Shown here one piece after another: positions 1 to 6,531 of a DNA stretch of 6,775 bases. Origin of the DNA: Dysgonamonadaceae bacterium (GTDB lineage: Bacteria; Bacteroidota; Bacteroidia; Bacteroidales; Azobacteroidaceae); NCBI GenBank assembly GCA_031282925.1, contig JAITCT010000300.1, positions 1 through 6,775 of the forward strand, read 5' to 3'. The notes below the pieces were generated by a model, which made no database searches, was not told the origin of the DNA, and saw nothing but the letters and a program-made list of their open reading frames with translations. Numbering within the stretch: the first letter of the stretch is position 1; every line of letters starts with the position of its first letter. The translations under genes and the position numbers were made by a program.

Positions 1-176
1 GGATTATAGAATGTAACGGCACGACTCCGCCGGTATTGCATCCTGAAGCATTTATCGAAAGCGATTTGACCAATGTTACGGTTTATGTCCCTCACGGCAG
101 CGTTGATGCATACCGGAATGCGCCTGTATGGAAAGACTTCCCTAACATTGTCGCTTTTCCGCCGGCAGGAAAATAA
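1..176 (+). CDS. C-terminal end of a BspA-like leucine-rich-repeat (LRR_5) surface protein, partial
   Basis: The gene enters from the left edge. Reading in the frame that starts at base 3 gives 57 codons ending in TAA at 174-176. The visible tail contains CNGTTPP, PEAF, VTVYVPHGSVDAYRNA, then W-K-D-F-x-N-I. This is the hallmark last repeat of BspA/LRR_5 proteins, where 'C...PP...aF...vyVP.gsv.aY..a..W..F.nI' closes the repeat stack. Family members in Bacteroidales are usually secreted or surface-attached and are often adhesins, but the rest of this protein, including any signal peptide or sorting domain, is outside the window. The protein ends shortly after the repeat (VAFPPAGK), so no C-terminal secretion domain follows. 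The family call is strong; the biological role is open. Confidence 0.85.
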   Translation, partial: IIECNGTTPPVLHPEAFIESDLTNVTVYVPHGSVDAYRNAPVWKDFPNIVAFPPAGK

Positions 177-211
177 AATAATTGATAATTAGGGGAAATT
201 GCAAATTACGT

Positions 212-237
212 AGGGGCGCACCCGTGTGTGCGCCCCT
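212..237. repeat. Perfect 10-bp stem hairpin, possible terminator or REP-like palindrome
   Basis: AGGGGCGCAC (212-221) and GTGCGCCCCT (228-237) are perfect reverse complements around a 6-nt loop, CCGTGT. It sits 36 nt after the LRR stop codon and could end that transcript, but it is followed by TTGTTGAG and not a T-run, so intrinsic termination is not certain. The same kind of GC-rich palindrome is often found dispersed between genes. Confidence 0.65.
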
Positions 238-293
238 TTGTTGAGTCCGCCCTGCGGCTCGCAATGACGGTTGCGCCCCAACTAGCCCGTCAG

Positions 294-309
294 TCCCGCG
301 AAAGCGGGA
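294..309. repeat. TCCCGC-GAAA-GCGGGA hairpin (REP-like)
   Basis: A 6-bp perfect stem closed by a GAAA (GNRA-type) tetraloop, within the context CAGTCCCGCGAAAGCGGGAA. The core GTC-x-x-TCCCGCGAAAGCGGGA is a common form of dispersed extragenic palindrome in bacteria. Its recurrence in this genome cannot be tested here. Confidence 0.55.
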
Positions 310-341
310 ATCCCTGAAAAACGGGCAAAGGTTTTCGGGAG

Positions 342-373
342 ATTGCGGGTCTTCGCTTCGCTACGCCTGCAAT
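342..373. repeat. ATTGCGGG...CCTGCAAT imperfect hairpin (REP-like)
   Basis: ATTGCGGG at 342-349 can pair with CCTGCAAT at 366-373 over 8 bp, including one G-T wobble. The loop is the pyrimidine-rich stretch TCTTCGCTTCGCTACG. It is directly followed by GACG, so the right arm is part of the GCAATGACG word that also occurs at 261-269. This supports a family of related extragenic palindromes here. Confidence 0.45.
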
Positions 374-398
374 GACGCAGTGGGGCTGAATAAATCCC

Positions 399-1841
399 CT
401 AATTATCAGTTGTCAATTTTCCATGTAAGTAGTATTTCCACCGCTCCGTTACGTCCGTTACATAGTTAACCGTTTCTTTCCCCCGCAAATAACCTGCTTT
501 GCAAACCGGATCGCTGTAATATTCCCGCCGGCTTTTCAAAAGAAGATATGTTTTTACATCTTCCCAGCGATTCGGGTTTTTACCGTATTTCAGGGCGAGC
601 CTCTGCGCATCCGCAATATGCGCCTGTCCTGCATTGTAGGAGCCGAGAATGAATTTCATACGTTCTTCTTTGTCTTTGACGGCGGTGAAGTATTTCCCTG
701 ATTTTACCAGCAGTTTGCAGGCTGCTTTAATGTTTTGTTCCGGGTCGTACAGTTTGTCATCCGGAACGCCGAGCGCCCTGCCGGTGCGCGGCATCAGTCC
801 CATCAGGCCGGTAGCGCCTTCCCGCGAGGAACGATTGGGGAGGAAATTGGATTCCCGGAATGAGATGGAGGCCAGCAGTTGCCAGTCGAAACCATACCGG
901 AGTGCATATTTTTTGAATAAACCGTCAAATGGAGAGATTCGGTCTTCACTCCATATCGAATTCCAGGCGGTATCATTCTTGCTTATTTCGAAATACCGCT
1001 TGTTTATCTGCGCCGGTTTCGGGCTGTTCCTGTTTTCTTTCGCCCACCGGTTGATGGCTTCCGCCAGTTCCGGCATTGATTTCCGCACCGCCCAGGAGGA
1101 ACGTTGCGGATGCCCTGTAACCACCGAAATATTGATGTTTCCGAAATAGTTTTTGCTTAGTTTTGCCAAGTCCATGTCGCTCACCGTATAAGGTATTTTT
1201 CCCTGGGCAACCATTTCTATTAAATCTTCCGTAGAAGCGGCGTTCCCGTCAATGGTGCGGATCCGGATTCCTCCGCCTAACTCATTGTTCAAGTTCACCA
1301 TGCGCCGGTGATACTTACTGCCGCGGATAAGCGTAACTTCTTTTCCAATCAAATCAACAACGTCTTTCAGGATGGTGTCTTTCCGGTTTGCCCGCTGGAT
1401 CAATACTTGTTCGTTGACGACTTCCCGCCCGCAATAAATCAAATGTTTTTTTCCTTCTCCTGTTATGGGAATGTTGCAGGCTATCAGGTCTCCTTCGCCG
1501 TTTTTGAGCCATTCGGCCGGTTGGGTTTCGTTGTCTGCCATTTTAAGGTTTATCCTGAGGTTATAACTTTCCGCAAAATCGTTCAGCAGTTCGTACTCAT
1601 ATCCCCTGATTTCGCCTTTGTAAGTAAAGCAGGTCATAGACCCCGGCAGGGTAATCACATTCAGTTCCTTTTTGTCTATGATTTGTTGAAAGTCGCCTGA
1701 CCGGCCGGTTTTAAGTTTTTCCCGGCAGAAATAACCGCCGGCCATGAGCAGTAAGGCAAGGCAGGACAGGGCGGCAATTTGCAGTTTTTTCCCTGTGCGG
1801 GACGATTGCGGTAATTTTATTTTTAAGCCTTTACATTCCAT
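399..1841 (-). CDS. mltF: MltF-like membrane-bound lytic transglycosylase
   Basis: This 480-aa protein has the MltF architecture. A short basic cytoplasmic N-terminus is followed by one hydrophobic segment (about residues 20-38, IAALSCLALLLMAGG). Next comes a bacterial family-3 solute-binding-like domain (about 57-270, with GYEYELLNDFA and W-L-x-N-G-E-G-D-L-I-A), then a C-terminal lysozyme-like SLT domain (about 305-470). In the SLT domain, ISFRESNF places the catalytic Glu at 330, followed by GATGLMGLMPRTG and SYNAG (401-405). Such enzymes cleave the MurNAc-GlcNAc bond of peptidoglycan to form 1,6-anhydro ends; the N-terminal domain in E. coli MltF is regulatory. No convincing lipobox is visible, so anchoring is probably by the uncleaved segment. 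The ATG start lies inside the end of the upstream TPR gene (11-nt overlap), which implies translational coupling in one operon. The stop codon and last residues lie in an inverted-repeat arm. Confidence 0.88.
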   Translation of the reverse strand: MECKGLKIKLPQSSRTGKKLQIAALSCLALLLMAGGYFCREKLKTGRSGDFQQIIDKKELNVITLPGSMTCFTYKGEIRGYEYELLNDFAESYNLRINLKMADNETQPAEWLKNGEGDLIACNIPITGEGKKHLIYCGREVVNEQVLIQRANRKDTILKDVVDLIGKEVTLIRGSKYHRRMVNLNNELGGGIRIRTIDGNAASTEDLIEMVAQGKIPYTVSDMDLAKLSKNYFGNINISVVTGHPQRSSWAVRKSMPELAEAINRWAKENRNSPKPAQINKRYFEISKNDTAWNSIWSEDRISPFDGLFKKYALRYGFDWQLLASISFRESNFLPNRSSREGATGLMGLMPRTGRALGVPDDKLYDPEQNIKAACKLLVKSGKYFTAVKDKEERMKFILGSYNAGQAHIADAQRLALKYGKNPNRWEDVKTYLLLKSRREYYSDPVCKAGYLRGKETVNYVTDVTERWKYYLHGKLTTDN

Positions 1842-4038
1842 AAACGAGGCTGTCCAGGATAACGGGAATGTCGCCGGCTTTCACACCGGCATTCAGCAAA
1901 TCGGGAATGTCGGCGGTAAAAGATTCCATAAACTTTTCAAATGAGTTCCCGTTTGCAGCTATCGCCGATTTGTACAAATTCAATGCTTCTTTATTGTTTC
2001 CCATGGCCAGACAGGTATGTCCGGCATTGAGGTAATCAGTGTCGTTCGGGTTACTGTCAATGATTCTTTTGAAATAATCCAGCGCCTGTTCGTACTTTCC
2101 TGTCAGGAAGGAACACCAGGCGATTGGCCGCCATGCTTTTTCCCTGCTGTTTGTCAAATATTCCACTTTGAAATAATATTTCAGCGCTTCGGGATAATCT
2201 TTCAATTCCAGGTAACAGTGTCCGATGCTCAGCTGTACGGACAAATTGTCGGGATTCAACTGTTCGGCTCTCCGGTAGTAGGACAGGGCTTCCCGGAACT
2301 GTTTCAGAGCGCGGTAACAATACGCTATTTTTTTGATTGTCCATGAGTTCTTTGAGTTTAACAGTTCCGCATTCAGGTAACAGTCCAGCGCTTCTGCCGG
2401 TTTGCCCGTCATTTGCAGGCAATAGCCTCTTTTCTGCAAAAGGGTTTCGTTATTGAGGTCTTTCCGTAACAGGATGTTAAATACGTCGGCGGCTTCTTCA
2501 AAATAATTCCGGTGAAAATAATATTCCCCGATAACCGCCAGGCTTTCCGGGTCGGAGATAAAACCGGCGATGGAAGGCGTTTGGTAAAATTCGGGTTTCA
2601 TCTCGAAAATATCGTCCATATTCCGGCGCCGGGGGAACAGTTTGTAGAAGCGGTATAAATCCTGAATGAATTGCCTTGCAACCGGATGGACTTTCCCGGA
2701 TTCGGAGCCGGGTAATTCTTCGCTCATCATTTCCTTAAGTACCGAATTTTCTGCTGAAAACTGCCCTTTTATCATTTTGCGGTATGGTTTCGGCATCTGA
2801 TTGATGCTGAAATAAAAAGAATATTTGTCGGAATTGCAGAGGAAAGAGGATTCGAGCAAAAGCGCGGCAAATCCGCCGGATCCTTTATTCAAGGCATTTA
2901 CCGGCGGGGCAAACAGTGCAAACCAGTGATGTATTTCGTTGAAAAAGGGGAAATTCTTCAAATGGAGGAAGGATGAGTGCATCACATCGGCGCCTTCCAG
3001 TTGCAGTTCGGTAAATTCCTGCAGGCGGTCGCCCAAACCGGATTCTTCGATTAAATTTTGCCATTCGGGATTTTTTTCGTCAATGCCGGTTTCGCCGAAC
3101 AGGTCGTCTATCTGTATTTTTTTGTTGAGCAGGGGGTTGATTTTCATCAGTCCGGGCATAATTTCTTCCTTCATGATACGGGTAATTTTTTCGGTTTCCC
3201 GGCTCATGATAAATTGCAGGATGATATGCAGGACGTCGCTGATAAACCGTTTATTTTCGGCAAGATGCTGCAAACGGTTTCCGATATTCGGATAGAGGTA
3301 CAGGCGTTTGTCGTAGCGGCGGAGAAACAGTAAAACGCCTGTCAACGCCCTTTGGCGAATTTCTGCGTTCCTGCTTTCGCAGGCCGCGAACAGCAGGTTG
3401 GTTTTCCGCATGTCGAACAGTTCTTCCAGGTTCAGGATTAGCGCCGAAACAATCAGACATTTTAAGGTATTCGGATTTAATTCGTTGAGTAAAACTTCCG
3501 ACCAGCATTTTTCTTCTTCGGCCGTCCACAGTCCGTTTGTCCAAATGAGGCGGAAAACTTTGCTTTCGATTTCTTCCTGCTCTTTTTCAATGATTTGCAT
3601 GTTCCGGTTTTTTTCTTCTCCCTCGTCCAGCAAAGCGGTTAAAGCCATTTTACCTGTCAGGTCGTTGATTAATTCCACCAGCCGGGATGGTGTTTCGGAA
3701 GAGGAATGAAGCAGCGTTCTCCGCGTTTCATAAGCATAAGACCATGAAAAAGCGGTTTTGATTTCCCGAACGGTTTGGTCGGCAAGCTGATAAACCGAAC
3801 GCAGCAAATCGAGGTAAATTTTTTCCTGTTGAGGGTCTTTCACGCCGTCGGTCAGGTAGCGGAGCATCATTTTGTAATTGCTTTCCAACTCGTTAAGCTT
3901 TTCTTTCAACTGCCAGCTCGAAAGGTTTGCCAGGAGGAATGCCAGCAGTTCAAACGACTGTTTCAGCCTTTTCTGTTCTAAAGACTCCCAAATTTTAGAA
4001 AAACAGGATTTCATTTCCGGAAAATTTGACCACATCAT
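1831..4038 (-). CDS. Large helical protein with C-terminal TPR repeats
   Basis: Starting at the double ATG (MMWSNFPEMK), the protein is 735 aa. The frame is open 13 codons further upstream (to 4077), but those codons would cover the TAnnTTTG promoter element, so the later start is preferred. The N-terminal two thirds is helical and charged (K/E-rich stretch near EEKNRNMQIIEKEQEEIESK, HEAT-like pattern around AEIRQRALTGVLLFLRR). It has no membrane segment or signal peptide, so it is probably cytoplasmic. The C-terminal part, about residues 497-700 of the 735-aa form, carries around six TPR units, for example GYCLQMTGKPAEALDCYLNA and GHCYLELKDYPEALKYY. TPRs bind partner proteins. The stop codon overlaps the start of the transglycosylase gene, so the two are co-translated and may share a role at the cell envelope. 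I do not recognise a characterised homologue. The first 10 codons and the leader are duplicated at 6502-6570. Confidence 0.85.
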   Translation of the reverse strand: MMWSNFPEMKSCFSKIWESLEQKRLKQSFELLAFLLANLSSWQLKEKLNELESNYKMMLRYLTDGVKDPQQEKIYLDLLRSVYQLADQTVREIKTAFSWSYAYETRRTLLHSSSETPSRLVELINDLTGKMALTALLDEGEEKNRNMQIIEKEQEEIESKVFRLIWTNGLWTAEEEKCWSEVLLNELNPNTLKCLIVSALILNLEELFDMRKTNLLFAACESRNAEIRQRALTGVLLFLRRYDKRLYLYPNIGNRLQHLAENKRFISDVLHIILQFIMSRETEKITRIMKEEIMPGLMKINPLLNKKIQIDDLFGETGIDEKNPEWQNLIEESGLGDRLQEFTELQLEGADVMHSSFLHLKNFPFFNEIHHWFALFAPPVNALNKGSGGFAALLLESSFLCNSDKYSFYFSINQMPKPYRKMIKGQFSAENSVLKEMMSEELPGSESGKVHPVARQFIQDLYRFYKLFPRRRNMDDIFEMKPEFYQTPSIAGFISDPESLAVIGEYYFHRNYFEEAADVFNILLRKDLNNETLLQKRGYCLQMTGKPAEALDCYLNAELLNSKNSWTIKKIAYCYRALKQFREALSYYRRAEQLNPDNLSVQLSIGHCYLELKDYPEALKYYFKVEYLTNSREKAWRPIAWCSFLTGKYEQALDYFKRIIDSNPNDTDYLNAGHTCLAMGNNKEALNLYKSAIAANGNSFEKFMESFTADIPDLLNAGVKAGDIPVILDSLVYGM

Positions 4039-4081
4039 CTTATATATTTTTGGAACAAAGGTAAGAAAAAAATTCAATCGG
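4009..4081. repeat. Left copy of ~70-bp direct repeat (TPR gene 5' end and promoter)
   Basis: This stretch matches 6502-6570 in the same orientation. The shared part begins with TTTCATTTCCGGAAA, continues through TTTGACCACATCATCTT and GGAACAAAGGTAAGAAAAAAA, and ends at ATCGG. The differences are one substitution (A versus G), two compensating one-base indels in the AT-rich leader and a 4-nt indel near the right end. Read on the - strand it encodes MMWSNFPEMK plus the -7 promoter element. The left copy continues into the intact TPR gene. The two copies bracket the AT-rich cassette at 4082-6501. Confidence 0.9.
4056..4063 (-). promoter_or_regulatory. Bacteroidota -7 element (TACCTTTG) for the TPR-mltF operon
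   Basis: On the - strand the octamer TACCTTTG fits the TAnnTTTG element recognised by the primary sigma factor of Bacteroidota. It lies 17 nt upstream of the double ATG of the TPR gene, giving a leader of only about 10 nt. No TTTG was found at the usual -33 spacing on the upstream side; an A/T tract lies there instead. The presence of this element decides the start codon of the TPR gene. Confidence 0.6.
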
Positions 4082-4111
4082 TAATCAGATGGATTTTACT
4101 TGCGACAATTT

Positions 4112-4142
4112 TTTGTAATTTCTAAATCACTATGTATCTTTG
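4112..4142 (+). promoter_or_regulatory. Consensus Bacteroidota promoter for the patatin/radical-SAM operon
   Basis: TTTG at 4112-4115 is followed by a 19-nt spacer and TATCTTTG at 4135-4142, matching the -33 TTTG / -7 TAnnTTTG promoter of Bacteroidota in sequence and spacing. Transcription would start near 4149, about 30-50 nt before the candidate starts of the patatin gene. The promoter lies inside the cassette, about 30 nt from its left border, so the cassette carries its own expression signal. Confidence 0.75.
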
Positions 4143-4176
4143 TCCGGTAATTTTAAAGAAATTATTGTAATTAAAA

Positions 4177-5061
4177 GTGAATATGCATACGCAGTTTATG
4201 GAAAAAAAGGCAATATCCTGTATGTCGGGAGGATATAAAACTGTTTTCACTCAGGGGGTTTTAATGGCATTAGAAGAAAAATCTTTTTTTGTTGATGCGT
4301 ATGCCGGATGTTCATCTTCTGCTCTCATATCCGCTTATGCTTCAATCGAAAAAATAAGAAAATTAGATCTTTCACTATGGATAAATGGTCTCCAAATCAG
4401 TAGTATTGAGGGAAACAGTCAAAGTAATGCAATACAACATTCAATTGACAATATGTTTCCTTTAATACAAAAAGAATTATGGCAACCCTCTTCACATAGA
4501 TTATTAATCGCAGTTAGTTTTGTTAAAACAAAAGAAGGCGAATTGTTGACCCAAACAGATAAAGCGAAAAGATTTGGGCAAAAATTATTGATTGAAGCAT
4601 CAAGAAATATTTCTACATGGAGAGATGAAAATTTGGAATTGCAGATGTTTGATACTGTAAAAGATAATAAAACAAAATTATTGACAGAAAACAATTTCAA
4701 AGAAGTTGCTTATGCAACAACTCGAATGCTGCATGCTTGGCATCTTCCGGCATATATAAATGGAGAAGCATACATTGATGGAAGTTATACCTGTCTTTAT
4801 CCTGTATTACCTTTATTGGAACTTGGATATAAATATATTATTTGTATTTTAACCGAACATGATAATAGAAAATATGATATGTTCTCAAATAATGAAATTT
4901 CAATAATTTTAGACGATACTAGAATTGATTTTATTCAGCCCGATATGAATCTAAAAGACGTTGGGGTTGATTTTTATGCAGCTACGGAAAAAAGTCTCAA
5001 CAAAGCATTCATGCATGGCTTTGCAAAAGGCATAGATTATTACAAAAGTATAATTAATTAA
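4177..5061 (+). CDS. Divergent patatin-like acyl hydrolase (phospholipase family)
   Basis: The 294-aa frame has the patatin motif order: an oxyanion-hole region SGGYKTVFTQGVL (17-29), a nucleophile elbow AGCSSSALI with candidate Ser46, and the dyad Asp in YIDGSYTCLYP (Asp201) followed by LELGYKYIICIL. Patatins use a Ser-Asp dyad to release fatty acids from membrane lipids or other acyl esters. The motifs are off-consensus: GxSxS instead of GxSxG, DGS instead of DGG/DGA, and GGYK instead of GGGxK/R. No signal peptide or membrane segment is seen, so it probably acts in the cytoplasm or on the inner membrane face. The start may be GTG 4177, ATG 4183 or ATG 4198; the latter gives MEKKAISCMSGG, closer to the usual start of the fold. 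The next gene begins 1 nt after its stop, so the two form an operon. Confidence 0.8.
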   Translation: MNMHTQFMEKKAISCMSGGYKTVFTQGVLMALEEKSFFVDAYAGCSSSALISAYASIEKIRKLDLSLWINGLQISSIEGNSQSNAIQHSIDNMFPLIQKELWQPSSHRLLIAVSFVKTKEGELLTQTDKAKRFGQKLLIEASRNISTWRDENLELQMFDTVKDNKTKLLTENNFKEVAYATTRMLHAWHLPAYINGEAYIDGSYTCLYPVLPLLELGYKYIICILTEHDNRKYDMFSNNEISIILDDTRIDFIQPDMNLKDVGVDFYAATEKSLNKAFMHGFAKGIDYYKSIIN

Positions 5062-5062
5062 A

Positions 5063-6433
5063 ATGAATTATATTATGAAAACAAATGTATTAATTATTTC
5101 TCCCGGACACCCGCCCTGATATTAAGTCTGCTCCTCCGTCGTTAACAGCTCCCTTTTTGGCAGCCATTATAACAAATATGGTATCAAAAATTAAAATTGT
5201 TGATTTAGCAGTTCAATCATTTAACATAGACAAAGTTGAAGACTTTGATATAGCATTGTTAACTACTACAATGGGGCAGTCCGATTTGATTTTTGAGATA
5301 GCAAGAAAACTGAAAGACAAAGGAATAACTGTTATTTTAGGAGGACCCCATGCAACTTTAGCTTACGATTTTGATAAGAGAATTGTTGAAATTGCAGATT
5401 CTGTAATAATAGGTGCTGGTGAAAAGGCTTTGCCACAAGCTATTATTGATTACCAAAATCATCAACTAAAGCCCAAATATTATATGCCAGTTACCTCGCT
5501 AGATGGAATTCCTTTTAGTAGATTAGACTTACTTGATTCAAGTAAATACTATTCAAGTACTGTAATGATAGCTACAAGAAATTTCCGAACAAATGTAAAT
5601 ATTGCTCTATAAGGCATTTATATGGAAATAAGTATATAAAAAGACCTGTTGATGAAGTTATTGATGAAATAAAATATCAAACCTCCAGACAAAATATTAC
5701 TTGGTTTTCTAGAAAATTTATTACTTTTTGGGATGATAATCCTGCGGGTAACTTAGACTGGTTTTGTGAACTTTTAGAAAAGATGATACCATTAAAAAAA
5801 TGGTGGGTTTCTCAAATGTGTTTAAATATTGGAAAACATAAAGACGTTCTTAAATTAATGAGGTTATCCGGATGTAAAGGCATTTTTGTGGGATTGGAAT
5901 CTGTTTCTCATGAGTCTTTAAAATCTCAAAATAAAGAAAATGTAAATGTGATTGAAGACTACAAAATAATGGCAAAAAACATATTACGTGAAAAGATGAC
6001 AATAGTTGCCGCAACCATGTACGGCTTTGATCAAGATACGAATGAATCTCTTTTTAGTGAAACTTTAAGAATATTGACCGAAATGGGGGTTACTGCATTA
6101 CAAGCACATATTACTCCATATCCAAATTCCGAGTATTCTAAGACACTTTTAGAAGAAAACAGGTTAATCACGCAAGAGGCAAAATATTATAATGGATACA
6201 CAATAGTTCATAAACCATCAAGAATCAGTCCATATGAATTGCAGAAAGGATTTATTGAAATTAGAAAAAAATTTTACTCTTTGCCATGTGTGATTAAGCG
6301 TCTTTTTCATCATAATCCACTAGCTTGGTGGAATTTTATTTTTTTCAATATAATTTATCATACTCCAAATTATCAAGCGATTCCGGGAGTTAATATAAAT
6401 GAATGGTTGAAATATCTAAAGTCAATCGAATGA
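5063..6433 (+). pseudogene. B12-binding-domain radical SAM protein, broken by two frameshifts
   Basis: Three frames joined give a protein of about 450 aa, normal for this class. Part 1, from ATG 5063 or 5075, reads MKTNVLIISPGHPP and stops at TGA 5117-5119. Removing one base from CCCT (5114-5117) continues into DIKSAPPSLTAPFLAA and a Rossmann-like cobalamin-binding-type domain (ILGGPHAT, IGAGEKALPQAI; no DxHxxG seen). This frame ends at TAA 5612. One missing base near 5580-5584 shifts it to the last frame (from 5585): C-K-Y-C-S (5594-5608), then WDDNPAG, CKGIFVGLES, TPYPNSE and a DUF4070-like tail ending at 6433. The expected first cysteine of CxxxCxxC is lost in every frame, so a [4Fe-4S]-dependent radical reaction is unlikely. 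Substrate unknown. The start is coupled to the patatin stop. Sequencing error cannot be fully excluded. Confidence 0.8.
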
Positions 6434-6522
6434 ATGAACAAAAACAAGAAGTGTATGCAAACTTCCGTGCTATTTTTCTATTCCGCTTACCGAGCATTAC
6501 GTTTCATTTCCGGAAAGTTTGA
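6430..6522 (+). pseudogene. Possible truncated third gene of the cassette operon
   Basis: An ATG at 6430 overlaps the radical SAM stop codon (ATGA), the usual layout of a coupled gene. It reads MNEQKQEVYANFRAI and continues to a TGA at 6520-6522. Exactly 24 codons precede the right direct-repeat copy (from 6502), and the last six codons and the stop come from the repeat, read antisense to the TPR gene fragment. This suggests that a third gene was cut off when the cassette joined the repeat. At 30 codons there is no family evidence, so this may be a chance frame. Confidence 0.3.
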
Positions 6523-6531
6523 CCACATCAT
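6487..6531 (-). pseudogene. Orphan 5' fragment of the TPR gene (14 codons)
   Basis: On the - strand the double ATG gives MMWSNFPEMK, identical to the first ten residues of the TPR protein, then RNAR and a TAA at 6487-6489. Identity to the intact gene ends exactly at the repeat border (6502). It keeps the leader and the TACCTTTG promoter element upstream, so it might still be transcribed. It is best read as a remnant of the duplication and not as a functional peptide gene. Confidence 0.65.

Larger units (their letters stand above)
177..398. other. Non-coding spacer rich in palindromic repeat elements
   Basis: This gap lies between two convergent genes (LRR protein on +, transglycosylase on -). 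No credible reading frame is seen in it. It holds three separate hairpin-forming units (212-237, 294-309, 342-373), and the word GCAATGACG occurs twice in direct orientation (261-269 and 369-377). The composition is GC-rich in the middle and AT-rich at the two borders. The words resemble REP-type dispersed extragenic palindromes found in many bacterial genomes, but copy number elsewhere in this genome cannot be seen from one window. Between convergent genes the hairpins may also act as transcription terminators in both directions, although no run of T follows any of them. Confidence 0.7.
183..408. repeat. 14-bp inverted repeat bracketing the repeat-rich spacer
   Basis: TGATAATTAGGGGA at 183-196 is matched exactly by its reverse complement TCCCCTAATTATCA at 395-408, giving a 226-bp unit with perfect 14-bp ends. 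The right arm lies over the stop codon and last codons of the - strand transglycosylase gene (stop at 399-401), so the C-terminal residues T-D-N of that protein are encoded by the repeat. The arrangement resembles a small non-autonomous palindromic element (MITE-like). No clear target-site duplication was found beside the arms, so the mobile-element reading is an inference. Confidence 0.55.
4082..6501. mobile_element. AT-rich inserted cassette (putative island) between direct repeats
   Basis: Between the two repeat copies lies about 2.4 kb that is visibly more AT-rich than the flanks and uses A/T-ending codons (AAA, ATA, TTA) where the TPR and mltF genes use more G/C. It has its own promoter, an apparently intact patatin-like gene, a broken radical SAM gene and perhaps a truncated third gene, all on the + strand. 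No integrase, transposase or terminal inverted repeat is visible, so the mode of entry is unknown. Removing the cassette and one repeat copy would leave the TPR gene and the HU-like gene as divergent neighbours with a normal short intergenic region, which is the basis for calling it an insertion. Confidence 0.55.

Noticed and set aside
649..1700. Open + strand frames opposite the transglycosylase gene
   Set aside because: They are antisense shadows of a gene with clear SBP and SLT domains, and lack promoters or family motifs.
1723..1785. Lipoprotein signal for the MltF-like protein
   Set aside because: Cysteines occur in and just after the hydrophobic segment (ALSC, GYFC), but neither has a proper lipobox with a full hydrophobic stretch before it, so an uncleaved membrane anchor is preferred.
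5157..5612. A separate gene starting at TTG 5157
   Set aside because: The frame upstream of 5157 already encodes expected family residues (DIKSAPPSLTAPF), so the TTG is an internal Leu codon of the frameshifted radical SAM gene and not a start.
5783..6433. A stand-alone gene starting at ATG 5783
   Set aside because: The same frame is open back to 5585 and encodes CKYCS and WDDNPAG, so this is the C-terminal part of the broken radical SAM gene.
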